Virus record (IMG/VR): IMGVR_UViG_3300017963_000103 | Coordinates: 1 to 44,603 of that record | Direction: 5' to 3' (one strand) | Source of the DNA: a virus | Length of the DNA stretch: 44,603 nt | Part shown: positions 24,947 to 31,036 of the stretch, in pieces | Layout: the number at the start of each line of letters is the position of its first letter | How positions within the stretch are numbered: the stretch's first letter is position 1 | The notes under the pieces: generated by a model | Seen by the model: only the letters and a program-made list of their open reading frames with translations | Told to the model about the DNA's origin: nothing | Databases searched by the model: none | Program-made: the position numbers and the translations under genes

Positions 24947-25112
24947 CAAACCTTTCTACATCCTTCGGCCTTACTGGAGTTCCAACACAGCAATCAGGGT
25001 CAATTTGTAGCCTTGCTTTAACATCATCAAAAACATAAACTCTTTCTACGCCTGAAACCTTTTCGTATTTCTTACGGCCGGATTTTGTTTCACGTTCGAT
25101 TAGTAGATACAT
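24933..25112 (-). CDS. Hypothetical protein
   Basis: 59 aa from the ATG at 25112, chosen because GGTGAG lies five bases upstream; an in-frame ATG at 25124 has no such site. The sequence is basic then acidic (ERETKSGRKKYEKVSGVERV, DPDCCVGTPVRPKDVERF). No family recognised. Its start lies within the end of the 55-aa gene. Confidence 0.5.
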   Translation of the reverse strand: MYLLIERETKSGRKKYEKVSGVERVYVFDDVKARLQIDPDCCVGTPVRPKDVERFVETD

Positions 25113-25257
25113 TTTGCTCACCATAGATAAATTTTGGGTTTCTTTCTTTGCACCAATCAAACTTTCTTAACCAGCGCTTGATTGACGCGTCAATAATTTG
25201 TGGGGATATTTCGAAAATATTGTTTCTTTGTGGGTTAACTCGGTTGTCGTTTTCCAT
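25090..25257 (-). CDS. First gene of the late operon, 55-aa hypothetical
   Basis: 55 aa with an AGGTGG site before the ATG at 25257. It reads MENDNRVNPQRNNIFEISPQ then a basic aromatic stretch (KRWLRKFDWCKERN). It is the first reading frame after the strong promoter at 25285-25313, so it heads the long minus transcript that continues through terminase and tail genes. Function unknown. Confidence 0.5.
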   Translation of the reverse strand: MENDNRVNPQRNNIFEISPQIIDASIKRWLRKFDWCKERNPKFIYGEQNVSTNRT

Positions 25258-25284
25258 GGTTTCCACCTCGTTAGTTTTTCTTTG

Positions 25285-25313
25285 AGTATATCAAAGTTAT
25301 TGTGTCACGTCAA
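25285..25313 (-). promoter_or_regulatory. Near-consensus promoter, likely late promoter
   Basis: Minus strand: -35 TTGACG at 25313-25308, spacer of exactly 17 bases, -10 TATACT at 25290-25285. It is located in the gap between the endolysin and the 55-aa gene and points into the whole late block, with no other clear promoter up to the terminase. Confidence 0.6.
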
Positions 25314-25315
25314 TG

Positions 25316-25672
25316 CTACCACCTTGCACGGTTTTTTCTAACGTCAAAATGCACAAACCCCTGAACATTATACAACCCTATTCCATAACAATCAGGGAAC
25401 ACAGCATCTAAAAAATCATATACAGCCTGTGGCTTGACATCCTTAACTACAATATCGGCTGCTTTACCTAACAAATGTTGTGAGTGGGGTGATCCTCCTA
25501 TCTTATGGTTATGGTTGAAGCATCTGCTCCCGGAATTAATCTTAATAGGTTTATTAAAGTGCGATCTAAGCATATCAAGAACAAGCATTAATTCATAGTC
25601 TACCCAATCCTGACCACAACCACAAAAGCATTCAAATTCTTTTCGTTTAAAGTACTTAGTTAGTGTTTTCAT
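25316..25672 (-). CDS. Endolysin, M15-type D,D/L,D-peptidase
   Basis: 118 aa. A Cys-rich N-terminal KEFECFCGCG (residues 11-20), then SGSRCFNHNHKIGG (47-60), SPHSQHLLGKAAD (61-73) and GFVHFD (105-110). These supply the zinc ligands His-66, Asp-73 and His-108 of M15A peptidases. The enzyme should cut peptide cross-bridges of peptidoglycan. No signal peptide, so it needs a holin. It ends just before the late promoter rather than lying inside the late operon. Confidence 0.85.
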   Translation of the reverse strand: MKTLTKYFKRKEFECFCGCGQDWVDYELMLVLDMLRSHFNKPIKINSGSRCFNHNHKIGGSPHSQHLLGKAADIVVKDVKPQAVYDFLDAVFPDCYGIGLYNVQGFVHFDVRKNRARW

Positions 25673-25701
25673 AGTGTTGCCTTTTATTAATGTAAGAAAT
25701 T

Positions 25702-25941
25702 TTATTTATTATTAAAGCCAGTCAAATAAATATCTACCAAATAATTCAAGGTGTTAGCTTGTGACATATCCAAAAGTATACACACCTCGTCAAAGTCTTC
25801 CTTCTCTGCATCGTTAAGCCTGATATTTACGTTGTTGGTTCTTGGGTCTTCTTTTGGCTTACGTCCTTGGTTGCCGTGTCGACCTCTGCCGTCTTTTTTA
25901 ACTTGAATACAAATCTTTTTATCATTTTCAAATGCAGCCAC
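25702..25941 (-). CDS. Ribbon-helix-helix-like DNA-binding protein
   Basis: 79 aa from a GTG at 25941. A basic, Gly/Arg-rich N-terminus (residues 15-32) is followed by NNVNIRLNDAEKEDFDEVC and LLDMSQANTLNYLVDIYL, a strand plus two helices as in Arc/CopG regulators. A GGAGAGAG site lies immediately after a very stable UUCG hairpin (25958-25973). Probably a phage transcription regulator. Confidence 0.55.
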   Translation of the reverse strand: MAAFENDKKICIQVKKDGRGRHGNQGRKPKEDPRTNNVNIRLNDAEKEDFDEVCILLDMSQANTLNYLVDIYLTGFNNK

Positions 25942-25957
25942 CTTTACTCTCTCCTCT

Positions 25958-25973
25958 GCCCTCCGAAGAGGGC
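25958..25973 (-). promoter_or_regulatory. UUCG-capped hairpin upstream of ribosome site
   Basis: Minus strand GCCCTC-TTCG-GAGGGC: six GC-rich pairs closed by a C(UUCG)G tetraloop. It sits a few bases before the GGAGAGAG site of the RHH gene and after the stop of the 88-aa gene. There is no U-tract, so processing, stability or translational control is more likely than termination. Confidence 0.6.
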
Positions 25974-25983
25974 TTGATTATAA

Positions 25984-26250
25984 TTATAAAATAGGTTCGC
26001 TGATTAATTCATGCACTGTAAAATACCAACCAGCTTGAGATTTATAACCCTCTTTTAACATCTTTAAGCAATCATTTTTATTCCAGTTTGCCGTTTTTTC
26101 AGCATTTTCTCTTGAACCGCTTAAGCCTGTAACCGAATGTACACCATCCTTAGAACTAACAACAGCATGTGAGTATTTTTTAACTGTGCTTTTACCTTCA
26201 TATTCTTTCCCGTCAATTACAACATAATTTTTAAGTTTAGTTTTTTTCAT
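25984..26250 (-). CDS. Hypothetical protein
   Basis: 88 aa, basic, with KNYVVIDGKEYEGKSTVKKY and a C-terminal CLKMLKEGYKSQAGWYFTVHE. The alpha/beta appearance matches no family I know. A strong AAAGGAGAGAG site precedes the ATG at 26250. Early/middle minus cluster. Confidence 0.6.
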   Translation of the reverse strand: MKKTKLKNYVVIDGKEYEGKSTVKKYSHAVVSSKDGVHSVTGLSGSRENAEKTANWNKNDCLKMLKEGYKSQAGWYFTVHELISEPIL

Positions 26251-26309
26251 CTTCTCTCTCCTTTGTTAAGTTAGTTTCTCTCACTCTCTTAACTACTATA
26301 TATATTTGT

Positions 26310-26483
26310 TTATTTTGATAATATATCGATTGATGTTTCAAGCCCATAAATAGCTCCGTTATAATATGACATCATCCCATAATCTTCTCTTGTAGTTAGA
26401 TAATTTTTCTCTTTTTCGTGGAACATTTCTTTTGCAAATTCTAATTCTTTTTTTAGTTTTTTTATTAGTTCGTTTTTTTTCAT
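26310..26483 (-). CDS. 57-aa hypothetical protein
   Basis: Reads MKKNELIKKLKKELEFAKEM, a basic coiled-coil start, then NYLTTREDYGMMSYYNGAIY and a helix ending SIDILSK. AAGGAGAGGATAAA precedes the ATG at 26483. It directly follows the promoter at 26535-26563, so it is the first gene of that transcript. Confidence 0.55.
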   Translation of the reverse strand: MKKNELIKKLKKELEFAKEMFHEKEKNYLTTREDYGMMSYYNGAIYGLETSIDILSK

Positions 26484-26534
26484 TTTATCCTCTCCTTATT
26501 TTACCGTTGATGTTTTTTTATTCTTTCAAGTACT

Positions 26535-26563
26535 ACTCTATAGATGTTTTTTATTTATGTCAA
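26535..26563 (-). promoter_or_regulatory. Early/middle promoter
   Basis: Minus strand: TTGACA (26563-26558), 17-base spacer, TAGAGT (26540-26535). The -35 is perfect, while the -10 follows the TAG--T form also seen at 30063-30091 and 37235-37264. Confidence 0.5.
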
Positions 26564-26594
26564 GCGGTTTTTAAAAAAAAGATGAAAAAGCTTG

Positions 26595-26936
26595 TTATTT
26601 TCTCTCCATGCGCTTATACCCTGCTACTTTACCGGCCTGGAACAAAAGAATGTTTATTAAATCAGCTATCTCTTCCAATGTTTCGTTCGCTACCGTTTCG
26701 TTACTCACATCTTTCCAGTGTAAATATGCCCCATTGTACTCAACAAACTCATCTTTGTATAGCTGTCTAAGCTTATACATACTCTCTGTCAATGGGTCAG
26801 GCTTATCGACATCACGCATGATTTTAGGCATGCAGTAAACCTGTAACACATACTTGGCAAGCTGCGTGAATGTTATACCTGTGTCTGATTCCTGAAGTTT
26901 ATCATATCCTGTTTTGTATTGTTTTATTTCTTCCAC
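26595..26936 (-). CDS. Hypothetical all-helical protein (MazG-like?)
   Basis: 113 aa, all-helical by composition. The C-terminal helix NETLEEIADLINILLFQAG contains an E-x-x-D-type pattern that resembles the second metal-binding helix of MazG-like nucleotide pyrophosphohydrolases, but the first E-E-x-x-E helix is not obvious. Preceded by a small gene in the same transcript. Confidence 0.45.
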   Translation of the reverse strand: MEEIKQYKTGYDKLQESDTGITFTQLAKYVLQVYCMPKIMRDVDKPDPLTESMYKLRQLYKDEFVEYNGAYLHWKDVSNETVANETLEEIADLINILLFQAGKVAGYKRMERK

Positions 26937-26939
26937 TGG

Positions 26940-27167
26940 TTATCCTTTCGCTATTTCTGAAATATTGTCTATTATTTTTGATAACGGCACTCCCTCACCC
27001 CAATCATTAACAAGGACCCTGTAATACCCACTTCTTAATTGATTTTCAGCCTCTTCATCATCAGCCGTTCCATATCCTTCAGCAAGTAAACCTTTTACAA
27101 TATCAAGAGTATTTGCTATTGCACTTTTCGCTGGTATGTATCTTACACCATCTATAATTACCTCCAC
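26940..27167 (-). CDS. Hypothetical protein
   Basis: 75 aa beginning MEVIIDGVRYIPAKS, a short beta-start found in many small phage proteins, followed by a helical, acidic remainder (DDEEAENQLRSGYYRVLVND). It starts 3 bases after the nuclease stop. No function can be assigned. Confidence 0.55.
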   Translation of the reverse strand: MEVIIDGVRYIPAKSAIANTLDIVKGLLAEGYGTADDEEAENQLRSGYYRVLVNDWGEGVPLSKIIDNISEIAKG

Positions 27168-27170
27168 AAC

Positions 27171-27737
27171 TCACCCTCCCTTTTTTAAATATTCGCTTAT
27201 TGTTGGCGTGTTTAAGAATTTCTTTTTAATATTTCCTGTTATCGGGGTGTATCTGTAACCTTCAGGGATCCACGTACTCTGAAAAAATTCATCTGCCCTA
27301 ACCATATTTGCGTAGACTCCGAATTTCTCGAATAGCCATTTTTGATTTAAAGTAAAAATTCTTTTTTTATCTGCACTCTCACCTTTTCCTTTTACATCAA
27401 TAACGATCTCACCGGATGTTACATACTCTTTGATAAAAAGCTTGTTGATTCTATCTGAGAATGAGAATATCTTAAAATCCAAAGTGAATACATGTGGTTT
27501 TAATAATTCACGCTCATCATATCTCACTTTAGTTTTAAGCTGCTTTGGTATCATATAAGTTTGTTTTGTGCTTAATGTATAGCTTGGTGGGTGGTAAATA
27601 AACAAGCCTATTAAATTATGCTCTTTAGCCTCCTCGCACCACTGATAAAAACCGATCTCTTCAAAAGAATCAAACTCTATACCTTTGTAAATTGGTTTTG
27701 CTTTCTTCTTTTTTTTAATTTTTTCATCTTTTCCCAT
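27171..27737 (-). CDS. PD-(D/E)XK nuclease (DUF1064 / resolvase-like)
   Basis: 188 aa. A Lys-rich start is followed by FDSFEEIGFYQWCEEAKEHN (helix with the first Glu, residues about 22-40), HVFTLDFKIF (Asp near 87), and VIDVKGKG (D-x-K, about 112-119), then FTLNQKWLFEKFG. This E..D..D-x-K order is the core of phage Holliday-junction-type endonucleases such as DUF1064. It probably processes recombination or replication intermediates alongside SSB and the exonuclease. Its start lies inside the 55-aa gene. Confidence 0.65.
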   Translation of the reverse strand: MGKDEKIKKKKKAKPIYKGIEFDSFEEIGFYQWCEEAKEHNLIGLFIYHPPSYTLSTKQTYMIPKQLKTKVRYDERELLKPHVFTLDFKIFSFSDRINKLFIKEYVTSGEIVIDVKGKGESADKKRIFTLNQKWLFEKFGVYANMVRADEFFQSTWIPEGYRYTPITGNIKKKFLNTPTISEYLKKGG

Positions 27738-27844
27738 ATCTCTTTATCCCATGCGTGAAAATTAATAGAATAATGCGAGCCTAAAGATCTTTTATTTTCT
27801 TTAAGATATATTCTGTATCTGCCAACCTGTAGAATTACTCGCAT
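27677..27844 (-). CDS. 55-aa basic protein overlapping the nuclease
   Basis: From the ATG at 27844 (GGAG nine bases upstream): MRVILQVGRYRIYLKENKRS then YSINFHAWDKEIWEKMKKLK and a basic end. It overlaps the nuclease start by 61 bases in another frame. The first 20 residues look like a small beta hairpin. Function unknown. Confidence 0.5.
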   Translation of the reverse strand: MRVILQVGRYRIYLKENKRSLGSHYSINFHAWDKEIWEKMKKLKKRRKQNQFTKV

Positions 27845-27951
27845 GTGAAGTACTCCGATATCTGACACCAAAAATCTAATTCATCACCGATATAAACATC
27901 AGTAAAAAGGTTTATGTATCTTGATAGTGTTAGTCTGTAAGAGCTTCTCAT
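27835..27951 (-). CDS. 38-aa hypothetical peptide
   Basis: Reads MRSSYRLTLSRYINLFTDVY then IGDELDFWCQISEYFTCE. GAGGATAAT precedes the ATG at 27951. The short frame has the same style as its neighbours and closes the gap. Function unknown. Confidence 0.45.
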   Translation of the reverse strand: MRSSYRLTLSRYINLFTDVYIGDELDFWCQISEYFTCE

Positions 27952-27969
27952 ATTATCCTCACTGTTAAA

Positions 27970-28143
27970 TTATCCTAAAAGATTCTCAACAAGATGGCCA
28001 TATCTTCGCACAAACATTTTATAATTTGGCTGTGGCAAACGTTGTGCAATTCTAAATAATTCCTCAAACGTGTATTCTTTCCATGTATCAGGCTTGAGAT
28101 GTAGATATATTGTCATATCTTGTTTTAATTCATCTTTTGTCAT
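27970..28143 (-). CDS. 57-aa hypothetical protein
   Basis: Reads MTKDELKQDMTIYLHLKPDT, then WKEYTFEELFRIAQRLPQP and a basic helix ending LVENLLG. AGGAGAGGATAG lies just before the ATG at 28143. Looks like a compact helical protein. No family recognised. Confidence 0.5.
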   Translation of the reverse strand: MTKDELKQDMTIYLHLKPDTWKEYTFEELFRIAQRLPQPNYKMFVRRYGHLVENLLG

Positions 28144-28167
28144 CTATCCTCTCCTAAAGTGTTGAAT

Positions 28168-28277
28168 TGCGTAGGATGGACTTGAACCATCGACTATCCT
28201 GAAGATTTGTGGATCCAGGACCGGTTACTATTATCCGGCTCAGTTTGTCTGCCCTCTAACTCCGAACACACTACGCA
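28168..28277 (-). tRNA. tRNA-like RNA with long core (anticodon not assignable)
   Basis: Minus strand: a perfect 7-bp acceptor stem (TGCGTAG with CTACGCA) and a canonical T-arm (GATGG, TTCAAGT, CCATC). Between them the core is 79 nt, compared with about 40 in type I and 55 in type II tRNAs. The core can form a D-arm-like stem (TGTT/GACA), a hairpin CCGG-10 nt-CCGG and a TCCTG/CAGGA arm, none of which gives a standard 7-nt anticodon loop. It is a diverged, intron-bearing or pseudo-tRNA, or a tRNA-like regulatory RNA. No CCA is encoded. Confidence 0.5.
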
Positions 28278-28289
28278 AAATTGTTTTTG

Positions 28290-28363
28290 CACCTGAGTGG
28301 GACTCGAACCCACGACCCAAGAGTTTTAATCTTGTTGCTCTTACCAACTGAGCTATACTGGCG
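28290..28363 (-). tRNA. tRNA-like gene, apparent anticodon AAA (Phe?)
   Basis: Minus strand: D-arm GCTC-AGTTGGTAA-GAGC, anticodon arm CAAGA-TTAAAAC-TCTTG, T-arm GTGGG-TTCGAGT-CCCAC, total 74 nt. Acceptor CGCCAGT pairs with TCAGGTG at only five of seven positions (A-A and T-T mismatches). There is one extra base before the D-stem and one before the anticodon stem. U33 is present and the loop reads anticodon AAA, a very rare Phe reading. No CCA is encoded. A degenerating tRNA or an unusual functional one. Confidence 0.55.
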
Positions 28364-28370
28364 TTGATTA

Positions 28371-28850
28371 TCAAAATGGCAAATCTTGGTCTTGTTCTTG
28401 ATTTCTCGGTTGGCTCTGGAAACCACCTCCACCAGGATTCTGCATATCTCTCTGGCCTTGTTGAAATTGCTGATTCTGTGGTGTTTGAAACCCTTGGTTC
28501 TGTGGCTGCTGGAAATTACCTTGCTGTTGCTGGTTGTCTCTCGGCTCAATAAATTCAAATGATTCGATTACCATAGAGATTGCTGATCTGTTTTGACCTG
28601 TATTGTTGTCTGTCCATTTGTCCGTCTGTAGCTTTCCTGTAACAAATACCCTTTGACCTTTGGTTATATTTGCAATCATCTCACCAGTTTTTTTAAATGC
28701 AGTTCCAGTTATAAAAAATTGTGTTTCCTTTTCCCCGTATTTTTCTGAACAGGCCAGACCGACTTTAGAAATGCACATTCCTGCATCTGTAAAGCGTGTC
28801 TCAACGTCTCTTGTCAACCTTGCTAAAAAACTTGTTTTTGGTAATGACAT
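28371..28850 (-). CDS. ssb: Single-stranded DNA-binding protein
   Basis: 159 aa. The OB-fold half (residues 1-105) shows LTRDVETRFTDAGM, FFITGTAFKKTGEMI and KGQRVFVTGKL-TDKW, the ssb pattern. A long Gln/Asn/Gly/Pro-rich linker follows (105-150), and the C-terminus is the acidic tip DQDLPF used to recruit host repair and replication proteins. It ends 8 bases before the tRNA-like gene. Confidence 0.9.
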   Translation of the reverse strand: MSLPKTSFLARLTRDVETRFTDAGMCISKVGLACSEKYGEKETQFFITGTAFKKTGEMIANITKGQRVFVTGKLQTDKWTDNNTGQNRSAISMVIESFEFIEPRDNQQQQGNFQQPQNQGFQTPQNQQFQQGQRDMQNPGGGGFQSQPRNQEQDQDLPF

Positions 28851-28860
28851 ATTACTTCCC

Positions 28861-29181
28861 TTATTTGTTTAGGTTTATCTTATAATGACATATAGTTACG
28901 GGCCTATCATCACCAACCCCTTTATGGCGAAAAACAGCTTCCTCAGTTTTATTGTGTATATACATAACCTCAAATTCATCACCACTGACAATTCCGACTA
29001 CAGTCTCACCAATTTTTATATTATCCCGAGTACAAACCACCCAATGCTCTTTAAATTTGTAGTAGTGATCAATACAACCTCTACCACACTTTTTAGCATC
29101 AAGAACGCACATATCACAACTATAAATATTTGGTGGGCCTTTACTTCCATCTGTTTCAAAAACTACCTTTTCAAGCTTCAT
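28861..29181 (-). CDS. Cys-rich hypothetical protein
   Basis: 106 aa from the ATG at 29181 (GGGAGAAAGGAAG site; the ATG overlaps the end of the RHH gene). Residues 15-35 carry CDMC and KKCGRGC, which could bind zinc; the rest is a beta-rich domain (KEHWVVCTRDNIKIGETVVG). Function unknown. Confidence 0.55.
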   Translation of the reverse strand: MKLEKVVFETDGSKGPPNIYSCDMCVLDAKKCGRGCIDHYYKFKEHWVVCTRDNIKIGETVVGIVSGDEFEVMYIHNKTEEAVFRHKGVGDDRPVTICHYKINLNK

Positions 29182-29356
29182 CTTCCTTTCTCCCTCTTCC
29201 CGGTAAACGTGTTTTATCAAGCTCTATTTTCTCTAAAGCCGAATGCACAATAAAATTTGACCTACTTGTTTTAGACTTCTTTTTTTTCTTATGTACGTGG
29301 TTGTCTATTTTTTGTAGGTCGTTTTTGTTTATTGTTATGTTTATTCTTGTTTTCAT
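29171..29356 (-). CDS. Ribbon-helix-helix regulator (CopG-like)
   Basis: 61 aa from the ATG at 29356 (AAAGG site). RINITINKNDLQKIDNHV (strand and first helix) and SRSNFIVHSALEKI (second helix) form a classic RHH core, with a very basic inter-helix segment (KKKKKSKTS). It lies immediately downstream of the inverted-repeat tRNA-like element, which could be its target. Probably a transcription or RNA/DNA-binding regulator. Confidence 0.6.
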   Translation of the reverse strand: MKTRINITINKNDLQKIDNHVHKKKKKSKTSRSNFIVHSALEKIELDKTRLPGRGRKEDEA

Positions 29357-29366
29357 ATACACCTTT

Positions 29367-29383
29367 AATCAGTGGGTTTTAAG
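29367..29383 (-). repeat. Left arm of 17-bp inverted repeat
   Basis: AATCAGTGGGTTTTAAG, exactly the reverse complement of 29717-29733. The next ten bases outward-in also match at 7 positions, giving a roughly 27-bp imperfect stem. It bounds, with its partner, the non-coding tRNA-like segment. Confidence 0.75.
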
Positions 29384-29403
29384 ATACGATAAGCCTGAAG
29401 ATT

Positions 29404-29461
29404 GGTTAATCGGATTTATCGTATTCGGTCGTCGGATGTTATAGCATTCGGTTAATCGGAT
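29404..29461 (-). repeat. 12-bp direct repeat inside the tRNA-like element
   Basis: GGTTAATCGGAT occurs at 29404-29415 and 29450-29461, with related CGGT/CGG motifs between. It lies at the downstream end of the non-coding element. Confidence 0.55.
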
Positions 29462-29650
29462 ATTAAATGTTCAATGTTATTGTATTTGGAGTTCCTTCAA
29501 GGTTTTTATGAGAACCAAGAACTCTACAATTCTTTTGCTCTACCAATTGAGCTACAGCTTCTCAGCCGGGCGGACTTGAACCACCAACATAAAGATCCAA
29601 TTTGTATTCGCTTAATAGGCGATTCCAGCTTACTGTCTGGTCAGTGCAAC
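29462..29650 (-). ncRNA. Tandem tRNA-like segments within a 333-bp non-coding gap
   Basis: The 29357-29740 stretch has no convincing gene. On the minus strand it holds a T-arm (GGTGG-TTCAAGT-CCGCC, 29569-29585) with upstream hairpins CCAG-8 nt-CTGG and TCGC-CTATTAA-GCGA (7-nt loop, U33 present). Directly after comes a canonical D-arm (GAGC/GCTC, 29537-29552) with a stem AAGAA-8 nt-TTCTT. Neither set makes a complete cloverleaf: acceptor stems are poor and the second lacks a T-arm. These are tRNA remnants or a composite tRNA-like RNA. Confidence 0.5.
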
Positions 29651-29716
29651 GATGAACCGGTATCATCTACCGTTTAAGGTACGGCGCGGACCTTTTCTCC
29701 ATCGCACCTATCGCAC

Positions 29717-29733
29717 CTTAAAACCCACTGATT
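29717..29733 (-). repeat. Right arm of 17-bp inverted repeat
   Basis: CTTAAAACCCACTGATT, partner of 29367-29383. Next to it, ATCGCACCT is repeated in tandem (29701-29709, 29710-29718). Confidence 0.75.
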
Positions 29734-29740
29734 TATTTTA

Positions 29741-30034
29741 TTATTTATAGTCAGACATTGCAGTATCACCAACATCAATTTCTGTCGTCCAGTTTGCTTG
29801 CTGTATTGCAGCATCAACCAACCTTAACTGCCTTGCATGCCAATCAAACTCAGATGTAACTTGTGATGCTGTTAATTTTGGAACTTGTGCAACAATATCG
29901 TCAAGACTTTCTGATATTTGTTTTCTTTGTGCTTTAATTTCGAATAGGTCTTTATCTTTGATATTTTTTAAAACCTGCACCTTATCCTGTAATTCTTTCC
30001 TTCTTAATAGTGCTTCTGCTAATTTAACTTTCAT
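29741..30034 (-). CDS. DIP1984-family (septicolysin-like) protein
   Basis: 97 aa from the ATG at 30034 (GGAGAGATAGG site). It starts KVKLAEALLRRKELQDKVQV and ends with QLRLVDAAIQQANWTTEID, both typical of DIP1984 proteins, although these are usually about 150 aa. A coiled-coil N-terminus is followed by a helical body. Function of the family is unclear. Driven by the promoter at 30063-30091; its ribosome site is the exact complement of part of the candidate small RNA at 33 kb. Confidence 0.6.
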   Translation of the reverse strand: MKVKLAEALLRRKELQDKVQVLKNIKDKDLFEIKAQRKQISESLDDIVAQVPKLTASQVTSEFDWHARQLRLVDAAIQQANWTTEIDVGDTAMSDYK

Positions 30035-30062
30035 CCTATCTCTCCTTTTTTTTAGTTTATTA

Positions 30063-30091
30063 ATCCTACACATTTACACATTTAAAGTCAA
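30063..30091 (-). promoter_or_regulatory. Early/middle promoter
   Basis: Minus strand: TTGACT (30091-30086), 17-base spacer, TAGGAT (30068-30063). It is placed just upstream of the DIP1984-like gene in a 50-base gap. Confidence 0.5.
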
Positions 30092-30118
30092 GCAAATAAT
30101 CACCCTCTCAAAACTTTT

Positions 30119-30565
30119 TTAATAAACCCCAATATATGTATTCGCCCCACTATGTCTATCTGTAGCGCTATTTCTAATATAACACCCATTACACAAAAAC
30201 CTATTACCAGCTTTAACAGGTACTAACCTACAGCAAGTGCAAAGTTTATTGGCAAGAACAAGTCTTTTAGCTTTTATTTTCGGCGTCTTTGTCCCACTAT
30301 TTCTACCACTGTACTTTTCTTTATATTTGTATATACCCATTGCTTTTAAATTGTGGTCTATTGCTGACGTTGTAGCGTTAAAACCTGGGTTATTACTGTT
30401 AATCCATTTTGCTATTTTACCTCCGGTAAGCCCTTCTTTGCATTTCTCGCTTACCATCTGTGTAAAATGATCGTAACCCATTTTATTGGCAAACTCTATT
30501 TTTTGTTTTCTCTTGTTGTTTGAGAGTTTATTGTCGTGTGCTTGATAGTCTATTTCTTTTCCCAT
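30119..30565 (-). CDS. DNA-binding-like protein with C-terminal zinc knuckle
   Basis: 148 aa, basic. A helical middle with GLTGGKIAKWINSNNPGFN and TSAIDHNLKAMG looks like a helix-turn-helix. The C-terminus has CTCC at about 108-111 and CNGC at about 124-127, a four-Cys zinc knuckle in KLCTCCRLVPVKAGNRFLC. Its ribosome site is partly buried in a hairpin (30574-30604). Confidence 0.5.
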   Translation of the reverse strand: MGKEIDYQAHDNKLSNNKRKQKIEFANKMGYDHFTQMVSEKCKEGLTGGKIAKWINSNNPGFNATTSAIDHNLKAMGIYKYKEKYSGRNSGTKTPKIKAKRLVLANKLCTCCRLVPVKAGNRFLCNGCYIRNSATDRHSGANTYIGVY

Positions 30566-30573
30566 CTCTCACC

Positions 30574-30604
30574 TCCGTTATTTCCGCACTGAATATCTAA
30601 CGGA
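30574..30604 (-). promoter_or_regulatory. Hairpin overlapping a ribosome site
   Basis: TCCGTTA and TAACGGA (seven base pairs, 17-nt loop) flank a stretch just upstream of the 148-aa gene; the second arm shares the GGAGG of the ribosome site (30572-30576). It could mask the site in the mRNA. Confidence 0.4.
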
Positions 30605-30631
30605 AAATTTTATGTTGTTTTTTCCTTATGG

Positions 30632-30820
30632 TTATTTTACACGAATAGGGCATTTATGTTTTTCGCACTTGTCGTACTGAATCCATAGCGGAAAAGTTTT
30701 TACTATAATTTCTTCGCAGTTACCACTTTTTGTTTTATGCCTGCATTCAGCGCTTACATATGTTTCCTGTATTAACCACTTACTGTTAACATCTTGCATG
30801 TCTTTTATGTCTTCTTCCAT
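30632..30820 (-). CDS. 62-aa Cys-rich hypothetical protein
   Basis: Acidic N-terminus, then AECRHKTKSGNCEEI and KCEKHKCPIRVK with Cys/His pairs that could hold zinc. GAGGATAG precedes the ATG at 30820. A 27-base segment of this gene (30674-30700) recurs imperfectly in the leader of the 148-aa gene. Function unknown. Confidence 0.5.
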   Translation of the reverse strand: MEEDIKDMQDVNSKWLIQETYVSAECRHKTKSGNCEEIIVKTFPLWIQYDKCEKHKCPIRVK

Positions 30821-30844
30821 CTATCCTCATAACCTCGTTAATAA

Positions 30845-31024
30845 TTAAAAAATAAGCCAAATTAAATAAGCTGGTATTGATATAAACCCACATAGACACC
30901 ATAGGTTTAGAATAAAACCAAAAGGCCCGAACTGAATTTTATTCTTACAAACACTCATGTCAAACATACACACACAAACAATCAAAAACCAATTCATAAA
31001 AAACATTTTTGTTAACAATTCCAT
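30845..31024 (-). CDS. 59-aa two-segment membrane protein
   Basis: Reads MELLTKMFFMNWFLIVCVCM, then a short polar loop, then GFILNLWCLCGFISIPAYL. Two hydrophobic segments (about 7-20 and 36-59) make a small integral membrane protein. AAGGAG precedes the ATG at 31024; it lies directly downstream of the DnaB helicase. Function unknown. Confidence 0.55.
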   Translation of the reverse strand: MELLTKMFFMNWFLIVCVCMFDMSVCKNKIQFGPFGFILNLWCLCGFISIPAYLIWLIF

Positions 31025-31036
31025 AATCCCATCTCC

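Noticed and set aside
29367-29733. Insertion sequence ends
   Set aside because: No transposase between the inverted repeats and no target duplication. The arms look more like an RNA stem.
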